Positions 42,129-52,741 of a DNA stretch of 64,000 nucleotides are shown in pieces. The stretch covers positions 1,798,001 to 1,862,000 of the forward strand of contig NZ_LR699119.1 of NCBI RefSeq assembly GCF_902459485.1, given 5' to 3'. The notes under the pieces are model-generated. The model saw nothing but the letters and a program-made list of their open reading frames with translations. It had not been told where the DNA came from and ran no database searches. The stretch is from Aquicella siphonis (GTDB taxonomy: Bacteria; Pseudomonadota; Gammaproteobacteria; DSM-16500). A program made the position numbers and the translations under genes. The number at the start of each line of letters is the position of its first letter. Position 1 is the stretch's first letter.

Positions 42129-44456
42129 ATGATGAGGTGGAATTTGTTTTCTCTGAGAGCAATAAAAACCGGCATCGCCAACTTATTCGTAAATATTTCC
42201 ATTCATGTATTCTATCCTGTTGTCATTTTTCTGGCATTCGCGCTCTGGATCATACTTTTTGGACTGATCATGAAATCCCATCAGATCCAGAATCACATCA
42301 ATGAAACCGAGCATCAGCGGTACAATACGGTCACGCTGATCAGGGAACTGAACCAATACACGAATGATCTTGTAAGGTTTGCCTTGCTCTATGCCGTAAA
42401 CAGCCGTCCCGAATATCTGGCTGCATTCAATAACGCAATCGCTCACCAGTCAGCCGTAGCCAAACAGCTAAAGAGATACCCCGTTTCAACAGACTTGCCC
42501 GTCAAAACAAGCTTTTCTGCCAGCAGGGACTTTCGTGCTTCAGCGCATTTGCTGGTTTTGACCCATAGTGAACTCGCGTTGCTGCAAGCTGTGTTCGATC
42601 GGCTCGATGATCTGTGGCGCGTGTCTCAAAAAGCCGTTTACACCTTGCAAGGGCTTTACCCCGATCCGCAAGGCATTTATTCAATAAAAGGCAAACCGGA
42701 CAAGGAACTCGCGCAGCGCATTTTGCAGAATGAAGAATACCTTGAAGACCAAACCAAACTAGGCCAGCGTGCGGCCGAATTGATCAATTCAGTCAATTTG
42801 AGAATGCAGTCCGAAACGAATGACTGGCGATCCTCTCTGTCTGCAATATTCCTGCTGGAAAATATCTTGATCTTTATCGCTGTGATAATATGTATTTACG
42901 CCTATTTCTTTGCAAGACATCAGGTGCTTAAACCGCTGATTGAATTATCCAACCAGGCCAAAATGATCCTGCTGGGCAACTACCATATTCGCAATCAGAT
43001 CAGCGTTAAAAATGAAGTGGGCGACCTGGCCAATATACAAAATCTCATGTGCGCCTCCATAGAAAGCGACATCAACGAACACAAGCGTATGGAAGCCGAA
43101 TTGCAGACCAGTGAAGAAAGCTTCAGAAACACCATGGAAAACGCACCCATAGGCATGGCCATCGTCTCACTGGAAGGGAAATGGTTGCAAGTCAATCAGG
43201 CTTTGTGCGATATCATCGGGTACTCAAAAGAGGAAATGTATACCAGGACATTCATGGACATCACTCACCCTGATGACATGGACATTTCCCTGGAAGCCAC
43301 CAGAAAACTGCTGCAAGGCGAATTTCATACTTTCCAACAGGAAAAGCGCTATCTCCGCAAGGATGGCAGCACGGTCTGGGTTCTGATAAATGCCTCTATC
43401 ATGCGGGATGAAAACGGGAAACCTCTCAATTTCATTTCACAAATACAGGATATTTCCGAAAGAAAACAGAGCGAAGAAAAGCTGGCAACCCTGACCGTGC
43501 AAATGTCTTCCACGCTCAATGAATTACAGCAACGCGAGCAGGAAGCCGTGATCATCAACAAGATGAATGATTTGCTGCAAGTCTGTCATGACTCTGCTGA
43601 AGCCTATTCCATTATCACGACAACAGCACAGGAATTATTCCCCCGCTTCAATGGCGGACTGGCGATTTATAATATCAAGAGCAAACATCTGGAAACGGTA
43701 TCGCAGTGGGGTGATAGCCACCTGTTAAAATCCGTATTTTCAACCGATGATTGCTGGGCCATCCGCAGCGGCCATAACCTGATTATCGATCACCACAAAA
43801 AAACCATCTCGTGCCATCATTTTCTTTCGCCACCGAGGAATGGCTATTTTGACGCGCCGCTCATTGTGCAAGGCAAACTGATAGGGTTATTCCATTTGAA
43901 TGACACGATCAACCTGGTTGACACTGAGAATCTGCAACAGCTGCTGACCTCATTCAGCGAAGTCATCAAGTTATCGCTGGCAAATATCCAACTTCGCGAG
44001 GCTTTGCAGGAACAGGCCATACGCGATCCCCTGACGGGTTTATATAACCGTCGTTATCTTGATGAAACATTACCGCGCGAAATCCGCAGAGTACAGCGTG
44101 AAAACACGCCTCTCACGGTCGCCATGCTGGACCTGGATCATTTCAAGCAAATCAACGATACATTAGGTCATGAAGTGGGAGACGATCTATTAAAACAGGC
44201 AGGCAAACTGTTTCAAGACAATATGCGTTATAGCGATATTGCCTGCCGCTACGGTGGGGATGAATTCGTCTTCGTGATTTTCCATAGCAGCCTGAATGAT
44301 GCGGCCTCGCGGCTCAATACCATACGTGAAAAAAATCAAACAGATATCATTGCGCCATCCGGATCATCCCGCACCGTCAATCTCGGTTTCCATCGGCATC
44401 GCCCAGTTTCCGGAGCATGGCAACAGCACGGAGGTCCTGCTGCGCGCAGCGGATGA
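42129..44456 (+). CDS. Membrane PAS-GGDEF diguanylate cyclase with frameshifted C-terminus
   Basis: 775 residues as read. Membrane helix about 22-45, periplasmic sensor about 46-235, second helix about 240-258, HAMP, a PAS/PAC domain (about 335-455), a GAF-like segment (about 480-625) and GGDEF (about 640 on). The active loop CRYGGDEFVFVI is intact. At A7 (44329-44335) the frame departs from the family: removing one A gives REKIKQISLRHPDHPAPS and then SVSIGIAQFPEHG, the normal end of the domain, stopping at 44529. As written the last 40 residues are out of frame and activity is doubtful. Paralogue of the next gene. Confidence 0.75.
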   Translation: MMRWNLFSLRAIKTGIANLFVNISIHVFYPVVIFLAFALWIILFGLIMKSHQIQNHINETEHQRYNTVTLIRELNQYTNDLVRFALLYAVNSRPEYLAAFNNAIAHQSAVAKQLKRYPVSTDLPVKTSFSASRDFRASAHLLVLTHSELALLQAVFDRLDDLWRVSQKAVYTLQGLYPDPQGIYSIKGKPDKELAQRILQNEEYLEDQTKLGQRAAELINSVNLRMQSETNDWRSSLSAIFLLENILIFIAVIICIYAYFFARHQVLKPLIELSNQAKMILLGNYHIRNQISVKNEVGDLANIQNLMCASIESDINEHKRMEAELQTSEESFRNTMENAPIGMAIVSLEGKWLQVNQALCDIIGYSKEEMYTRTFMDITHPDDMDISLEATRKLLQGEFHTFQQEKRYLRKDGSTVWVLINASIMRDENGKPLNFISQIQDISERKQSEEKLATLTVQMSSTLNELQQREQEAVIINKMNDLLQVCHDSAEAYSIITTTAQELFPRFNGGLAIYNIKSKHLETVSQWGDSHLLKSVFSTDDCWAIRSGHNLIIDHHKKTISCHHFLSPPRNGYFDAPLIVQGKLIGLFHLNDTINLVDTENLQQLLTSFSEVIKLSLANIQLREALQEQAIRDPLTGLYNRRYLDETLPREIRRVQRENTPLTVAMLDLDHFKQINDTLGHEVGDDLLKQAGKLFQDNMRYSDIACRYGGDEFVFVIFHSSLNDAASRLNTIREKNQTDIIAPSGSSRTVNLGFHRHRPVSGAWQQHGGPAARSG

Positions 44457-44529
44457 CGCACTCTACGCTTCGAAACTGCATGGCAGAGACCGAATAACCG
44501 TTTATTCACCTTCCGGCGCAAGCCTGTGA
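44335..44529 (+). pseudogene. Displaced C-terminal end of the GGDEF domain (+1 frame)
   Basis: In the +1 frame relative to the gene before it, this stretch encodes IKQISLRHPDHPAPSISVS and then IGIAQFPEHGNSTEVLLRAADDALYASK, the standard last strands and helix of a GGDEF domain. It has no start of its own. One deleted A at 44329-44335 would join it to the 42129 gene. Confidence 0.7.
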
Positions 44530-44590
44530 GGATAATGACCAACGCCCTCGCTTCCCAATTAAACTTTATGACTGTCCATGCTGTTCTGTT

Positions 44591-47053
44591 ATGGATACTG
44601 CTGGATTCCTTAATTTGCAATTTGATAGAATGAGATTAATGGATAAACTCCTACCCTTGGCAGACAAACAGCTGGCGCGGTCAAAAAATGACGGCAACAG
44701 AAAAATCATTCTTTTCTATTTTTTCATACTATTTTTTCCCTTTGCTCTAATCGTGTCATGCATTTTTTACGGCATACTCAAAATTGATACCCGCATGGAA
44801 ATGCTGACACTTCAGACGCGGGAATTATCCCAGACAGAAGTCGCGGCACACTTGTTTGAATACGAAAACCGTATAGTCACATCTGATTTATTATTCCTGG
44901 CGCAGGTTCCCGCGCTCAAACGTTATGCTGATTCTCAAAACGCCAGTGAAAAAGATGATTTTATAGAGGCATTCACCACTTTCGCCAGGCAAAAGCGGAT
45001 ATATGACAACATCCATTATTTCGATAACGAAGGCCTTCTTGTCGCGCAAGTGCATCTGACCGATAAATCATCCGGTAATCACGCCAGCAACACCGCCAAT
45101 AAGGAAAATCAGGGCATTCAACACATCTTTTTAAAAACCCTGCCGCTTTCTGAAGGAAACATCTATATGTCCATGCCCAGTCAAATCGAACTGGGTCATG
45201 CTCTGCTCAACACGCCCATTATATATTTCGCCACGCCTGTTTTTGGCTTCGCCGGCAAAAAAAACGGCATCTTGCTGCTTCATTTGTCCGGCAACACCTT
45301 ATTGACTGATTTTCACAAGGCGATGAAAGGCGAACACACTGTCTATCTTCTTAACAGCAGCGGACATCGGCTAAATCCGTCAATGCAGGATTCTTCTGAT
45401 AACATGCCAGGCGATACTTCTAATTTTGCGCAGAAATATCCCGGTATCTGGAGCAAGATCAAAAATACTGGCCAGGGCAGCCTGGTCACCGAACAGGGAT
45501 TATTCACATATACCACTTTCAATCCCTTGCATGATCCCGAATTGAATGCCGCGCAGACTTCCGCACACGCGAACCTCCACCAAACAGGCAATTCAGCCAA
45601 TTCCCTGAAAATTGTGACTTTCATTCCAGCTGATAAACTGCCCAATCCGTCACTCTCCCGCTACCCTCTGATCATGGGAATTTACCTTGGCAGCCTTCTG
45701 CTGGTTTCCATGCTTGCAACCGTCATGGCTGTCATGATAGTCAACCGCAAAAAAGTCGTGCGGGCGCTCCAGCAGTCCATCATGGAAGTTCAGGATTTGT
45801 ACGAGAATGCTCCTTGCGGCTACCATTCAATTGACCACCGCGGCGTATTCTTGCGCATGAATTTGACCGAACTGAAATGGCTGGGCTACATGCGCGATGA
45901 AGTCATAGGAAAGTTGAAAATTACCGATATTCTGTCACCTTCCAGCAGGGACAGGTTTGAAGAGATTTTCACCCGATTCAAACGTGAGGGGTCTATCCAG
46001 GACATAGAATATGAAATGCAGAGGAAAGATGGCTCCATGCTCATGGTATTGCTGAATTCAACAGCAGTTTATGATGCCCGCGGAAATTATATTATGAGCA
46101 GAACCACCGTATTCGATAATACGCGGCGCAAACAAATGGAATACGCGCTGCGCGAAAGCGAAGAACGCTTTCGTAAAGTAATGGAATACGCTCCCATCGG
46201 CATGGCGATTGTCTCGCTCGAAGGCAAGTTCCAGCGCGTCAATCTCGCATTCTGTGAAATTCTCGGTTATTCCCGGCCGGAACTGGAGCAACTCACTTTT
46301 CATGCGATTACCCATCCAGACGATCTGCCCGCGGATCTCAGGAATGTTGAACGTATGTTGGCAGGCAAACTGCAGTTTTATAAAACAGAAAAGCGCTATA
46401 TACGCAAGAATGGGGAAATCATCTGGGGTCAGTTAACCGCCACTATCATACGCGATAACATCACAAACACCCCGCTGTATTTTATCGCGCAAATTGAAAA
46501 TATCGCGGAACGCAAACTTTATCATGAAAAAATCCATCAACTGGCTTATCATGACTCGCTTACCAATCTTCCCAACCGGCATTTGTTGGTAGACCGGATA
46601 AACCAGAGCCTGGCTCACGCGGAACGCAATCATAAATCATTCGCTGTCCTGTTCCTGGATATTGATGGGTTCAAACAGATTAACGACAGCCTGGGCCATG
46701 ATGCGGGTGATGAACTGTTGCAGACACTCGCGACCCGGCTGCGCCACACCTTGCGCGCGAACGATACGGCAGCGCGACTGAGCGGAGATGAGTTTGTCAT
46801 TATTCTCGCTGACACCATGCGTCATGAATCCATCGCTGTTATCGCCGACAAGATTCTTGAAGCCCTAGGAAAACCCGCTGAAATTCGCGGTCATGTTCTG
46901 CAGGTTTCAGTCAGCATTGGCATTGCCCTTTATCCGTACGATGGCAGCAATGCCGCGCGGTTAATCAAGAACGCAGACACCGCCATGTATGCCGCTAAAA
47001 ACGCGGGAAAGAACCAGTATCAGTTTTATCGCGCGACTGAAATGACAGAATAA
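44591..47053 (+). CDS. Membrane PAS-PAS-GGDEF diguanylate cyclase
   Basis: 820 residues. A first membrane helix (IILFYFFILFFPFALIVSCIFYG, about 39-61), a periplasmic sensor about 62-355, a second helix about 357-385, PAS about 400-510, PAS/PAC about 520-640, and GGDEF about 650-815 with active loop RLSGDEFVIIL. SGDEF is a common functional variant. It would make cyclic di-GMP in response to a periplasmic signal. The second PAS (MEYAPIGMAIVSLEGKF) is nearly identical to that of the preceding gene (MENAPIGMAIVSLEGKW), showing tandem duplication. Start uncertain: Met17 (44639) is an alternative. Neither start has a strong ribosome-binding site. Confidence 0.85.
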   Translation: MDTAGFLNLQFDRMRLMDKLLPLADKQLARSKNDGNRKIILFYFFILFFPFALIVSCIFYGILKIDTRMEMLTLQTRELSQTEVAAHLFEYENRIVTSDLLFLAQVPALKRYADSQNASEKDDFIEAFTTFARQKRIYDNIHYFDNEGLLVAQVHLTDKSSGNHASNTANKENQGIQHIFLKTLPLSEGNIYMSMPSQIELGHALLNTPIIYFATPVFGFAGKKNGILLLHLSGNTLLTDFHKAMKGEHTVYLLNSSGHRLNPSMQDSSDNMPGDTSNFAQKYPGIWSKIKNTGQGSLVTEQGLFTYTTFNPLHDPELNAAQTSAHANLHQTGNSANSLKIVTFIPADKLPNPSLSRYPLIMGIYLGSLLLVSMLATVMAVMIVNRKKVVRALQQSIMEVQDLYENAPCGYHSIDHRGVFLRMNLTELKWLGYMRDEVIGKLKITDILSPSSRDRFEEIFTRFKREGSIQDIEYEMQRKDGSMLMVLLNSTAVYDARGNYIMSRTTVFDNTRRKQMEYALRESEERFRKVMEYAPIGMAIVSLEGKFQRVNLAFCEILGYSRPELEQLTFHAITHPDDLPADLRNVERMLAGKLQFYKTEKRYIRKNGEIIWGQLTATIIRDNITNTPLYFIAQIENIAERKLYHEKIHQLAYHDSLTNLPNRHLLVDRINQSLAHAERNHKSFAVLFLDIDGFKQINDSLGHDAGDELLQTLATRLRHTLRANDTAARLSGDEFVIILADTMRHESIAVIADKILEALGKPAEIRGHVLQVSVSIGIALYPYDGSNAARLIKNADTAMYAAKNAGKNQYQFYRATEMTE

Positions 47054-47066
47054 ACCGAATGCCGCG

Positions 47067-47092
47067 CCCCGGCCTTGCGGCCTGGCCAGGGG
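47067..47092. terminator. GC-rich hairpin between convergent genes
   Basis: CCCCGGCC (47067-47074) can pair with GGCC-A-GGGG (47084-47092) with one bulged A. It separates two convergent stops (47053 and 47117). No T-run. Confidence 0.4.
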
Positions 47093-47116
47093 ACACGGCT
47101 TGCATCAGAAAGCCCA

Positions 47117-47692
47117 TTACAGCAGATAGGTGGCGCCAGCCTTGATTTCAACAAGACCGTCATGGTTTTGCAAATCTACTGAATCCTCATTGATGGCGAC
47201 GATAGTCATGCCATTGACCGTATCTCCCACATGCAGGGATTGCTTATTGATCAATGCAGTCTTGGTATTATTCGTCATAAACACCCCTTCAAACGCCACC
47301 TTGATTTTTCCAGGACTGGCTGCGACAGCAACAGGCGCGGAAGTATTTGTGGTTGCCGCTGCGACATTCATGGCTGGATTCAGGAACGCGTTGACGCGCG
47401 TGACCAGCTTATCGTAATTAGCCAGCGCCATAATCACCAGCAAGCCTGTCACGGTGAGAAAACTGGCCATTCTCCAGGTAATGACCGCCTCCGTCTTTTG
47501 AACCGGCTGAGCGCGTTTTTGCCTGGGCTCGTCTTTTTGCGCCGCCTGGGGGGAAGGCTTGGTTTTTGGCGGCTCTGACGCAGCGGGGACAGCCGGCGCC
47601 GCCGCAGACTTGATTTTAGCCTGCTGCTTTTTCTCGCTGTCAACTTTCCGGGTCTGTTGCGTCTTTTTGAGGGCGTCGTTAATGATGCTCAC
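47117..47692 (-). CDS. gspB: GspB-like protein of the type II secretion accessory complex
   Basis: 191 residues from the GTG at 47692, chosen because AAGGAG precedes it and the product then starts MSIINDALKKTQ, the standard GspB N-terminus (MSxIxDALKKA). One membrane helix about 95-115, a Lys/Pro/Ala-rich linker, then a C-terminal T2SSB domain (VAFEGVFMTNNTKTALINKQSLHVGDTVNGMTI, in two strands). With GspA it inserts or positions the secretin through peptidoglycan. It overlaps gspA by 14 bp. Confidence 0.8.
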   Translation of the reverse strand: MSIINDALKKTQQTRKVDSEKKQQAKIKSAAAPAVPAASEPPKTKPSPQAAQKDEPRQKRAQPVQKTEAVITWRMASFLTVTGLLVIMALANYDKLVTRVNAFLNPAMNVAAATTNTSAPVAVAASPGKIKVAFEGVFMTNNTKTALINKQSLHVGDTVNGMTIVAINEDSVDLQNHDGLVEIKAGATYLL

Positions 47693-48506
47693 AGTACAAT
47701 ATCTCCTTTGCACAGTTTTGAATGATCTCATCATCAATTGAATAAGTATCCGCGACAAATCCTGCCAGCAATGCCCTGTCGCACAAGATGTTGATCGTGC
47801 GGGGAGAACCTTTGGTATAGTGATAAATTCTGTCTATTGCATTCTCAGTAAATTCCACCTTGCGTGATTCATGTGGATCCATGACAGCTTTTGTTATGCG
47901 GTGATGGATATAATGGCGCACATCTTCTTTTTCCAGAGGCTGGACATGAAAATGGACCGCCACTCTTTGTCTGAGCTGGCGCAAAGCGGGCAGCTGAAGC
48001 TTGTCATACAATTCCGGCTGGCCTACCAGGATGATTTGCAGCAGCTTTTCCTTTTCCGTTTCCAGATTGGACAATAACCTGACTTGCTCCAGCTGTTTGA
48101 CACTCAAATGCTGCGCTTCATCGATAACCACCACGATATTATTGCCCTGGCTGGACTCAGCAATCAGAAATTCATTCAGCGCCTGCACCAGACTGTATTT
48201 GTTCTTGCTTTTGGTTTCGATGCCGAGATCGTGAACAATCATTTGCAGCAATTGCAGTTCAGAACATTTGGGATTGAGTATCAGAGCAAATTTGATGCGC
48301 TTGGTCGACAGTTTGAAAATTTTCCGGCAAAGCGTGGTTTTTCCCGTGCCTATCTCGCCGGTAACCACCAGGATGCCCTTACGCTGCTCAATGCCATAAA
48401 TCAGATTGGCGACAGCTTCGGAATGTGTTTTGCTGGAAAAGAAAAAATCGGGATCCGCGGTCGCGTTGAAGGGATTTTCCTTGAGCTGATAGTAATCATT
48501 ATACAT
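47679..48506 (-). CDS. gspA: GspA/ExeA-like AAA ATPase
   Basis: 275 residues. It starts MYNDYYQLKENPFNATADPDFFF, the ExeA/GspA signature, then Walker A VTGEIGTGKTTL (about 48) and Walker B VVVIDEAQHL (about 130), and a sensor arginine region. It lacks the C-terminal peptidoglycan-binding domain of full-length GspA (about 550 residues), so it is the short form. The pair stands alone; no other gsp gene is in the window. Confidence 0.82.
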   Translation of the reverse strand: MYNDYYQLKENPFNATADPDFFFSSKTHSEAVANLIYGIEQRKGILVVTGEIGTGKTTLCRKIFKLSTKRIKFALILNPKCSELQLLQMIVHDLGIETKSKNKYSLVQALNEFLIAESSQGNNIVVVIDEAQHLSVKQLEQVRLLSNLETEKEKLLQIILVGQPELYDKLQLPALRQLRQRVAVHFHVQPLEKEDVRHYIHHRITKAVMDPHESRKVEFTENAIDRIYHYTKGSPRTINILCDRALLAGFVADTYSIDDEIIQNCAKEILYCEHH

Positions 48507-48677
48507 AGCGTCTCATCCATGCAGCTATTAAAAGGGATTAATTATAACATCAATTTCATAGAATCCTACTGTATACAGACAACGCCTGACTATCAAGCCG
48601 CCGTATGAACGCTTACGAGAAAATGACCTGTTTCACCAGTATGCTAATACCCGTATCGGTGTTAAACTAGCGGCACT

Positions 48678-48986
48678 ATGAAAGCATCCGATGAAGACAA
48701 TCACAACCTGGTGCCCTGGAAACTCTACCTGACTATCACGGCAGAATCCTTGCTGGCTTTTTACATCGCGACTTTTTGCATCGCGGTGTACTACACTCAC
48801 CGGGGCAGCGGCTGGATCTTCCAGGGCGTCATCCTGGGGATACTATATCTCTTTGTCCTCTTTGTCTGCGCAAGACGTGTTATTCAAAGCCTGCCTTTGG
48901 CCGCGCTCATGCTGATCATTCCGCTCGCTCCGCTCATTGCCCTGACCATCGTCATATCACTCATTCCTGTTCTGCAATATCTGTAA
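48678..48986 (+). CDS. Small three-helix membrane protein, unknown
   Basis: 102 residues with three predicted membrane helices (about 16-38, 45-62 and 70-100) and a short charged N-terminus. No recognised motif; the terminal sequence LIIPLAPLIALTIVISLIPVLQYL is strikingly aliphatic. No clear ribosome-binding site. Function unknown. Confidence 0.5.
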   Translation: MKASDEDNHNLVPWKLYLTITAESLLAFYIATFCIAVYYTHRGSGWIFQGVILGILYLFVLFVCARRVIQSLPLAALMLIIPLAPLIALTIVISLIPVLQYL

Positions 48987-49120
48987 TCCCGCCGCATCGC
49001 TCATAAACGTTATTGATAGATATAGATTTATTTTGCCTTTTCCCTGGCCAAATGTTTACGGATTGCTCATTAGTCATTTTTAAGGTAATAATGAAATTCT
49101 CAATAACAAGAGGGGAGAAT

Positions 49121-50254
49121 ATGAAAAGACATATTTACGCATTCATTGGCATTCTGACACTGATTTTCTGCATTCTGCCAGCCGCATCCTACTCCCAGAA
49201 CACGACCCCGTTTTCAAAAATCATCTTCTTTGGCGACAGCCTCTCGGACAATGGTAATTTTTATTCCGATATTTTTGGCTTCATGCCCAAGTCACCGCCC
49301 TATTTTGAAGGACGGTTTTCCAACGGTCCTGTCTGGCCTGAATATGTCGATCAATATTTTCTTGAAAAAAACCAGGTTGAATCAGTCAATTACGCCATAG
49401 CCGGCCAGACGGCCATTTTTCATAATCCCACGAAAGGTTACCAGCCGTACACCCTGACTCTGTCGCTGGACAATTATTTGCTGCGCACTATTTTCAGAGA
49501 CCGTTCCACGACTTTGTTTATTCTCTGGGAAGGCGCCAATGATTACCTTCCCGGCATAGATAATCTGGACGAATTGTCAACCAATGTGGTGAATTCCATT
49601 AAAAGCAGCATTGAAAGCCTGATTTATCATGGCGGCAATAATTTTCTGGTCATCAATCTTCCGGATCTCTCCATGACCCCCTATGGGCAATCCAGCACCT
49701 ATAAAGACCTGCTGCATTCCGCCACTCTGGTGCACAACCTGAAACTGGATGCCGCTGTGTCGGAAATCCAGGAAAGCTATAAAAATGTGAATATCCATGT
49801 GTACAACGTGAACCAGCTGCTGCAAGATTTCATGAACAATCCGGATGCGTTTAATCAGAAATACGGTACGCAGATCAGCGACACCAAACAGTCATGCTGG
49901 CTGGGTGGTTACACGCTTATGGCGAAAAAAGTCACTGAAGAGATGATAACCCGGCAAATTGAAGACCACTTGCGCACCCGCTCCCGATCGTTTGCCGCAA
50001 CGAATACCAACAAAGTGGACGCCGCCGCCCTGGCCAACTACATTTATACGACGCCCGCGCTGATGGAAACTTACAAGGTCAGCGAGAACGGGACCACTGG
50101 CCTGTCAGCCTGCGAGAACCCGGACAATCATATATTTTGGGACCGGATTCACCCCACTGCGCCTGTGCATAAGATCATTTCAAAAAACATTATTGAGTTT
50201 ATCAATCAGAATTATCAGCCGGGACAAAGCCCTGCGGAACAAAACCCTGTTTGA
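49121..50254 (+). CDS. Secreted GDSL (SGNH) lipase/acyltransferase, PlaA-like
   Basis: 377 residues from the ATG at 49121 (GAGGGGAG upstream); signal peptide MKRHIYAFIGILTLIF to SYS. All SGNH blocks are present: I FFGDSLSDNGN (nucleophile Ser), II NYAIAGQTA, III WEGANDYLPG and V WDRIHPTAPVH (Asp and His). GRFSNGPVWPEYV after block I is typical of Legionella PlaA/PlaC/PlaD lysophospholipases and of glycerophospholipid:cholesterol acyltransferases. Probably exported by type II secretion and active on host phospholipids. CWLGG and SACEN may form the disulphide found in PlaC-like enzymes. Confidence 0.82.
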   Translation: MKRHIYAFIGILTLIFCILPAASYSQNTTPFSKIIFFGDSLSDNGNFYSDIFGFMPKSPPYFEGRFSNGPVWPEYVDQYFLEKNQVESVNYAIAGQTAIFHNPTKGYQPYTLTLSLDNYLLRTIFRDRSTTLFILWEGANDYLPGIDNLDELSTNVVNSIKSSIESLIYHGGNNFLVINLPDLSMTPYGQSSTYKDLLHSATLVHNLKLDAAVSEIQESYKNVNIHVYNVNQLLQDFMNNPDAFNQKYGTQISDTKQSCWLGGYTLMAKKVTEEMITRQIEDHLRTRSRSFAATNTNKVDAAALANYIYTTPALMETYKVSENGTTGLSACENPDNHIFWDRIHPTAPVHKIISKNIIEFINQNYQPGQSPAEQNPV

Positions 50255-50297
50255 AAAACCCATGGACTCCCGTTAAAATTTCACTGCTTTGAACAAA

Positions 50298-50325
50298 GAC
50301 ATTCCGTGGAAAACCGCGGAATGTC
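50298..50325 (+). terminator. 12-bp hairpin with AAAA loop between the lipase gene and tex
   Basis: GACATTCCGTGG pairs with the run at 50314-50325 (one G-U pair) around AAAA. It is 43 bp after the lipase stop. No T-tract; a terminator or a leader structure for tex. Confidence 0.45.
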
Positions 50326-50438
50326 TGCAACCAGGACTCTTGAATCTATCCGGCTTTTTGAATCTGTTTACCGCATGACACAGCAAAAAACCATTCTAAA
50401 ATCCGCTCGCCTGCCGGCAGGCTATCATAGAGGGAATC

Positions 50439-52724
50439 ATGAATATCAACGAAAAAATCGCAAGTGAATTAAACGTCGCCATTCAGCAAATCGACGCTGC
50501 CATTCAGTTACTGGATAGCGGCGCAACCGTGCCTTTTATTTCCCGTTACCGCAAGGAAGCCACTGGCGGTTTAACTGACACTCAGTTACGCGAACTTGAA
50601 ATCAGACTGCATTATTTGCGTGAAATGGATGAACGCCGTCAAACCATACTCAAGAGCATTGCCGATCAACACAAATTGACTCCCGAACTTGAGCAGACCA
50701 TCTTGCAGGCGGAGAGCAAGTCCGCACTGGAGGATCTCTACCTCCCGTACAAACCCAAACGCCGCACCAAAGCGCAAATTGCCAAGGAAGCCGGCCTGGA
50801 ACCCCTCGCCTGGCAATTACTGAATAACCCCGCGCTGTCCCCGCAAGAAATTTCCCTATCATTTCTATCCCCGGAGCATCAAATCCTCACCGCGGAAAAC
50901 GCTCTGGAAGGCGCGAGACACATTCTGATGGAGCATTTTGCCGAACACGCCGGTCTCCTGGGTGAATTCCGCAGCATTCTCTGGGACCATGGCATACTCA
51001 AATGCGGCGTAATCAAGGGCAAGGAAACCGAAGGCAGCAAATTCGCGGACTACTTCAGTTATCAGGAACCCATCAGAAAAATCCCTTCTCACCGCGCCCT
51101 GGCCGTCTTTCGCGGACAGCGCGAACAAATTCTCAATGTGACGCTGTTCCTGGAAGAAGACCGGATAGAAACCTGCCTTTTAAAAATCATGCAGACCTTC
51201 GGCATCCAGAACAACAACCGTCCCGCTGACAACTGGTTAATTGAAACCGTGAAGTGGGCATGGAACATCAAAATCTTCCTGAAACTGGAGCTCGAAGCCA
51301 TTATGCAGCTGCGCGAACAGGCTGATGAAGAAGGCATCAAGGTCTTCGCGAGCAATCTGAACCATTTGCTGATGGCGGCGCCCGCCGGATCACGCGTGAC
51401 ACTGGGGCTGGATCCCGGGCTTCGCACGGGCGTCAAAGCCGTCGTTATTGACGGAACGGGCAAACTGCTGGCGCATGTCACTATCTTTCCCCACGCGCCC
51501 CGTAATGAATGGGATGCTTCTCTCTCTGCGCTCGCCAGGCTTTGCCAGCATCACGCTGTGGAGTTGATCAGCATAGGTAACGGCACAGCTTCAAGAGAGA
51601 CAGACAAATTGGTCTCTGAATTAAAAAAACGCCATCCGGAGTTAAAACTGACCAGCATAGTCGTGTCTGAAGCAGGCGCATCCGTGTACTCAGCTTCAGA
51701 ACTCGCCGCCCAGGAGTTTCCCGATCTGGATGTCTCGTATCGCGGCGCTGTTTCCATTGCCCGGCGCCTGCAGGATCCCCTGGCCGAACTGGTCAAGATT
51801 GATCCCAAATCCATAGGCGTCGGCCAATATCAACATGATGTCAACCAGGCCAAACTGTCGCGGACCTTGCATGCGGTGATGGAAGACTGTGTCAATGCGG
51901 TCGGTGTGAATGTCAATACCGCTTCCGCTCCCTTGCTGGCCTGTGTCGCAGGCCTTAATGAGAGCGTTGCGAAAAATGTCATCCGCTACCGTGATGAAAA
52001 CGGGGCATTCAAAAACCGGCAGGCATTGAAAAAAGTCCCCCGGTTGGGAGACAAGGCCTTTGAACAGGCTGCCGGCTTTCTGCGTATTGTAAACGGCGAT
52101 AATCCGCTGGATGCCTCAGCCGTTCATCCGGAAGCCTATGCCATCGTGGAGCGGATTCTGAAGGACCAGAAAAAGCCCATTCAGGAGCTCATGGGCAACA
52201 CCGCCTTGTTAACGCGTTTAAACGCTGCTCAATACACGGATGCACAGTTTGGGCTGCCAACTGTAAAAGACATTCTGCACGAACTGGAGAAACCCGGGCG
52301 CGATCCGCGGCCGGAATTTAAAACTGCCGTCTTCAAGGAAGGGATAGAAACACTCGCTGACTTGCGTGCCGGCATGATTCTGGAAGGCGTCGTCACCAAT
52401 GTATCCAATTTCGGTGCCTTTGTGGATATAGGCGTCCACCAGGACGGACTGGTGCACATCTCCATGCTCGCGGACCGCTTTGTCAAAGACCCTCACAGCG
52501 TCGTCAAGGTCGGTGACATTGTGAAAGTGAAAGTACTGGAAATTGATATTCAGCGTAAACGTATACAGCTTAGCATGCGGCTGTCTGAAACTCCGGCACC
52601 CGCTTCCGCCAGGCAAACTGGCGCGCGCGCACCTGGCAAACTGTCTCATGGAAAGGCCATAGCCAAAAGCCAGGAAACTACGCTAGGCAATATGTTACTG
52701 CAAGCGCTGCAAAAGAAAAAATAA
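50439..52724 (+). CDS. tex: Tex, RNA-binding transcription accessory protein
   Basis: 761 residues, near the usual 770-785. N-terminal helical domain ([24 protein letters not shown]), a YqgF/RNase-H-like domain ([17 protein letters not shown], about 325-340), helix-hairpin-helix pairs ([25 protein letters not shown]) and a C-terminal S1 RNA-binding domain (about 650-720: [21 protein letters not shown]). Family members affect transcription termination, stress tolerance and toxin expression. AGAGGG precedes the start. Confidence 0.93.
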   Translation: MNINEKIASELNVAIQQIDAAIQLLDSGATVPFISRYRKEATGGLTDTQLRELEIRLHYLREMDERRQTILKSIADQHKLTPELEQTILQAESKSALEDLYLPYKPKRRTKAQIAKEAGLEPLAWQLLNNPALSPQEISLSFLSPEHQILTAENALEGARHILMEHFAEHAGLLGEFRSILWDHGILKCGVIKGKETEGSKFADYFSYQEPIRKIPSHRALAVFRGQREQILNVTLFLEEDRIETCLLKIMQTFGIQNNNRPADNWLIETVKWAWNIKIFLKLELEAIMQLREQADEEGIKVFASNLNHLLMAAPAGSRVTLGLDPGLRTGVKAVVIDGTGKLLAHVTIFPHAPRNEWDASLSALARLCQHHAVELISIGNGTASRETDKLVSELKKRHPELKLTSIVVSEAGASVYSASELAAQEFPDLDVSYRGAVSIARRLQDPLAELVKIDPKSIGVGQYQHDVNQAKLSRTLHAVMEDCVNAVGVNVNTASAPLLACVAGLNESVAKNVIRYRDENGAFKNRQALKKVPRLGDKAFEQAAGFLRIVNGDNPLDASAVHPEAYAIVERILKDQKKPIQELMGNTALLTRLNAAQYTDAQFGLPTVKDILHELEKPGRDPRPEFKTAVFKEGIETLADLRAGMILEGVVTNVSNFGAFVDIGVHQDGLVHISMLADRFVKDPHSVVKVGDIVKVKVLEIDIQRKRIQLSMRLSETPAPASARQTGARAPGKLSHGKAIAKSQETTLGNMLLQALQKKK

Positions 52725-52741
52725 AGGCTTGAAAAAAGAAA

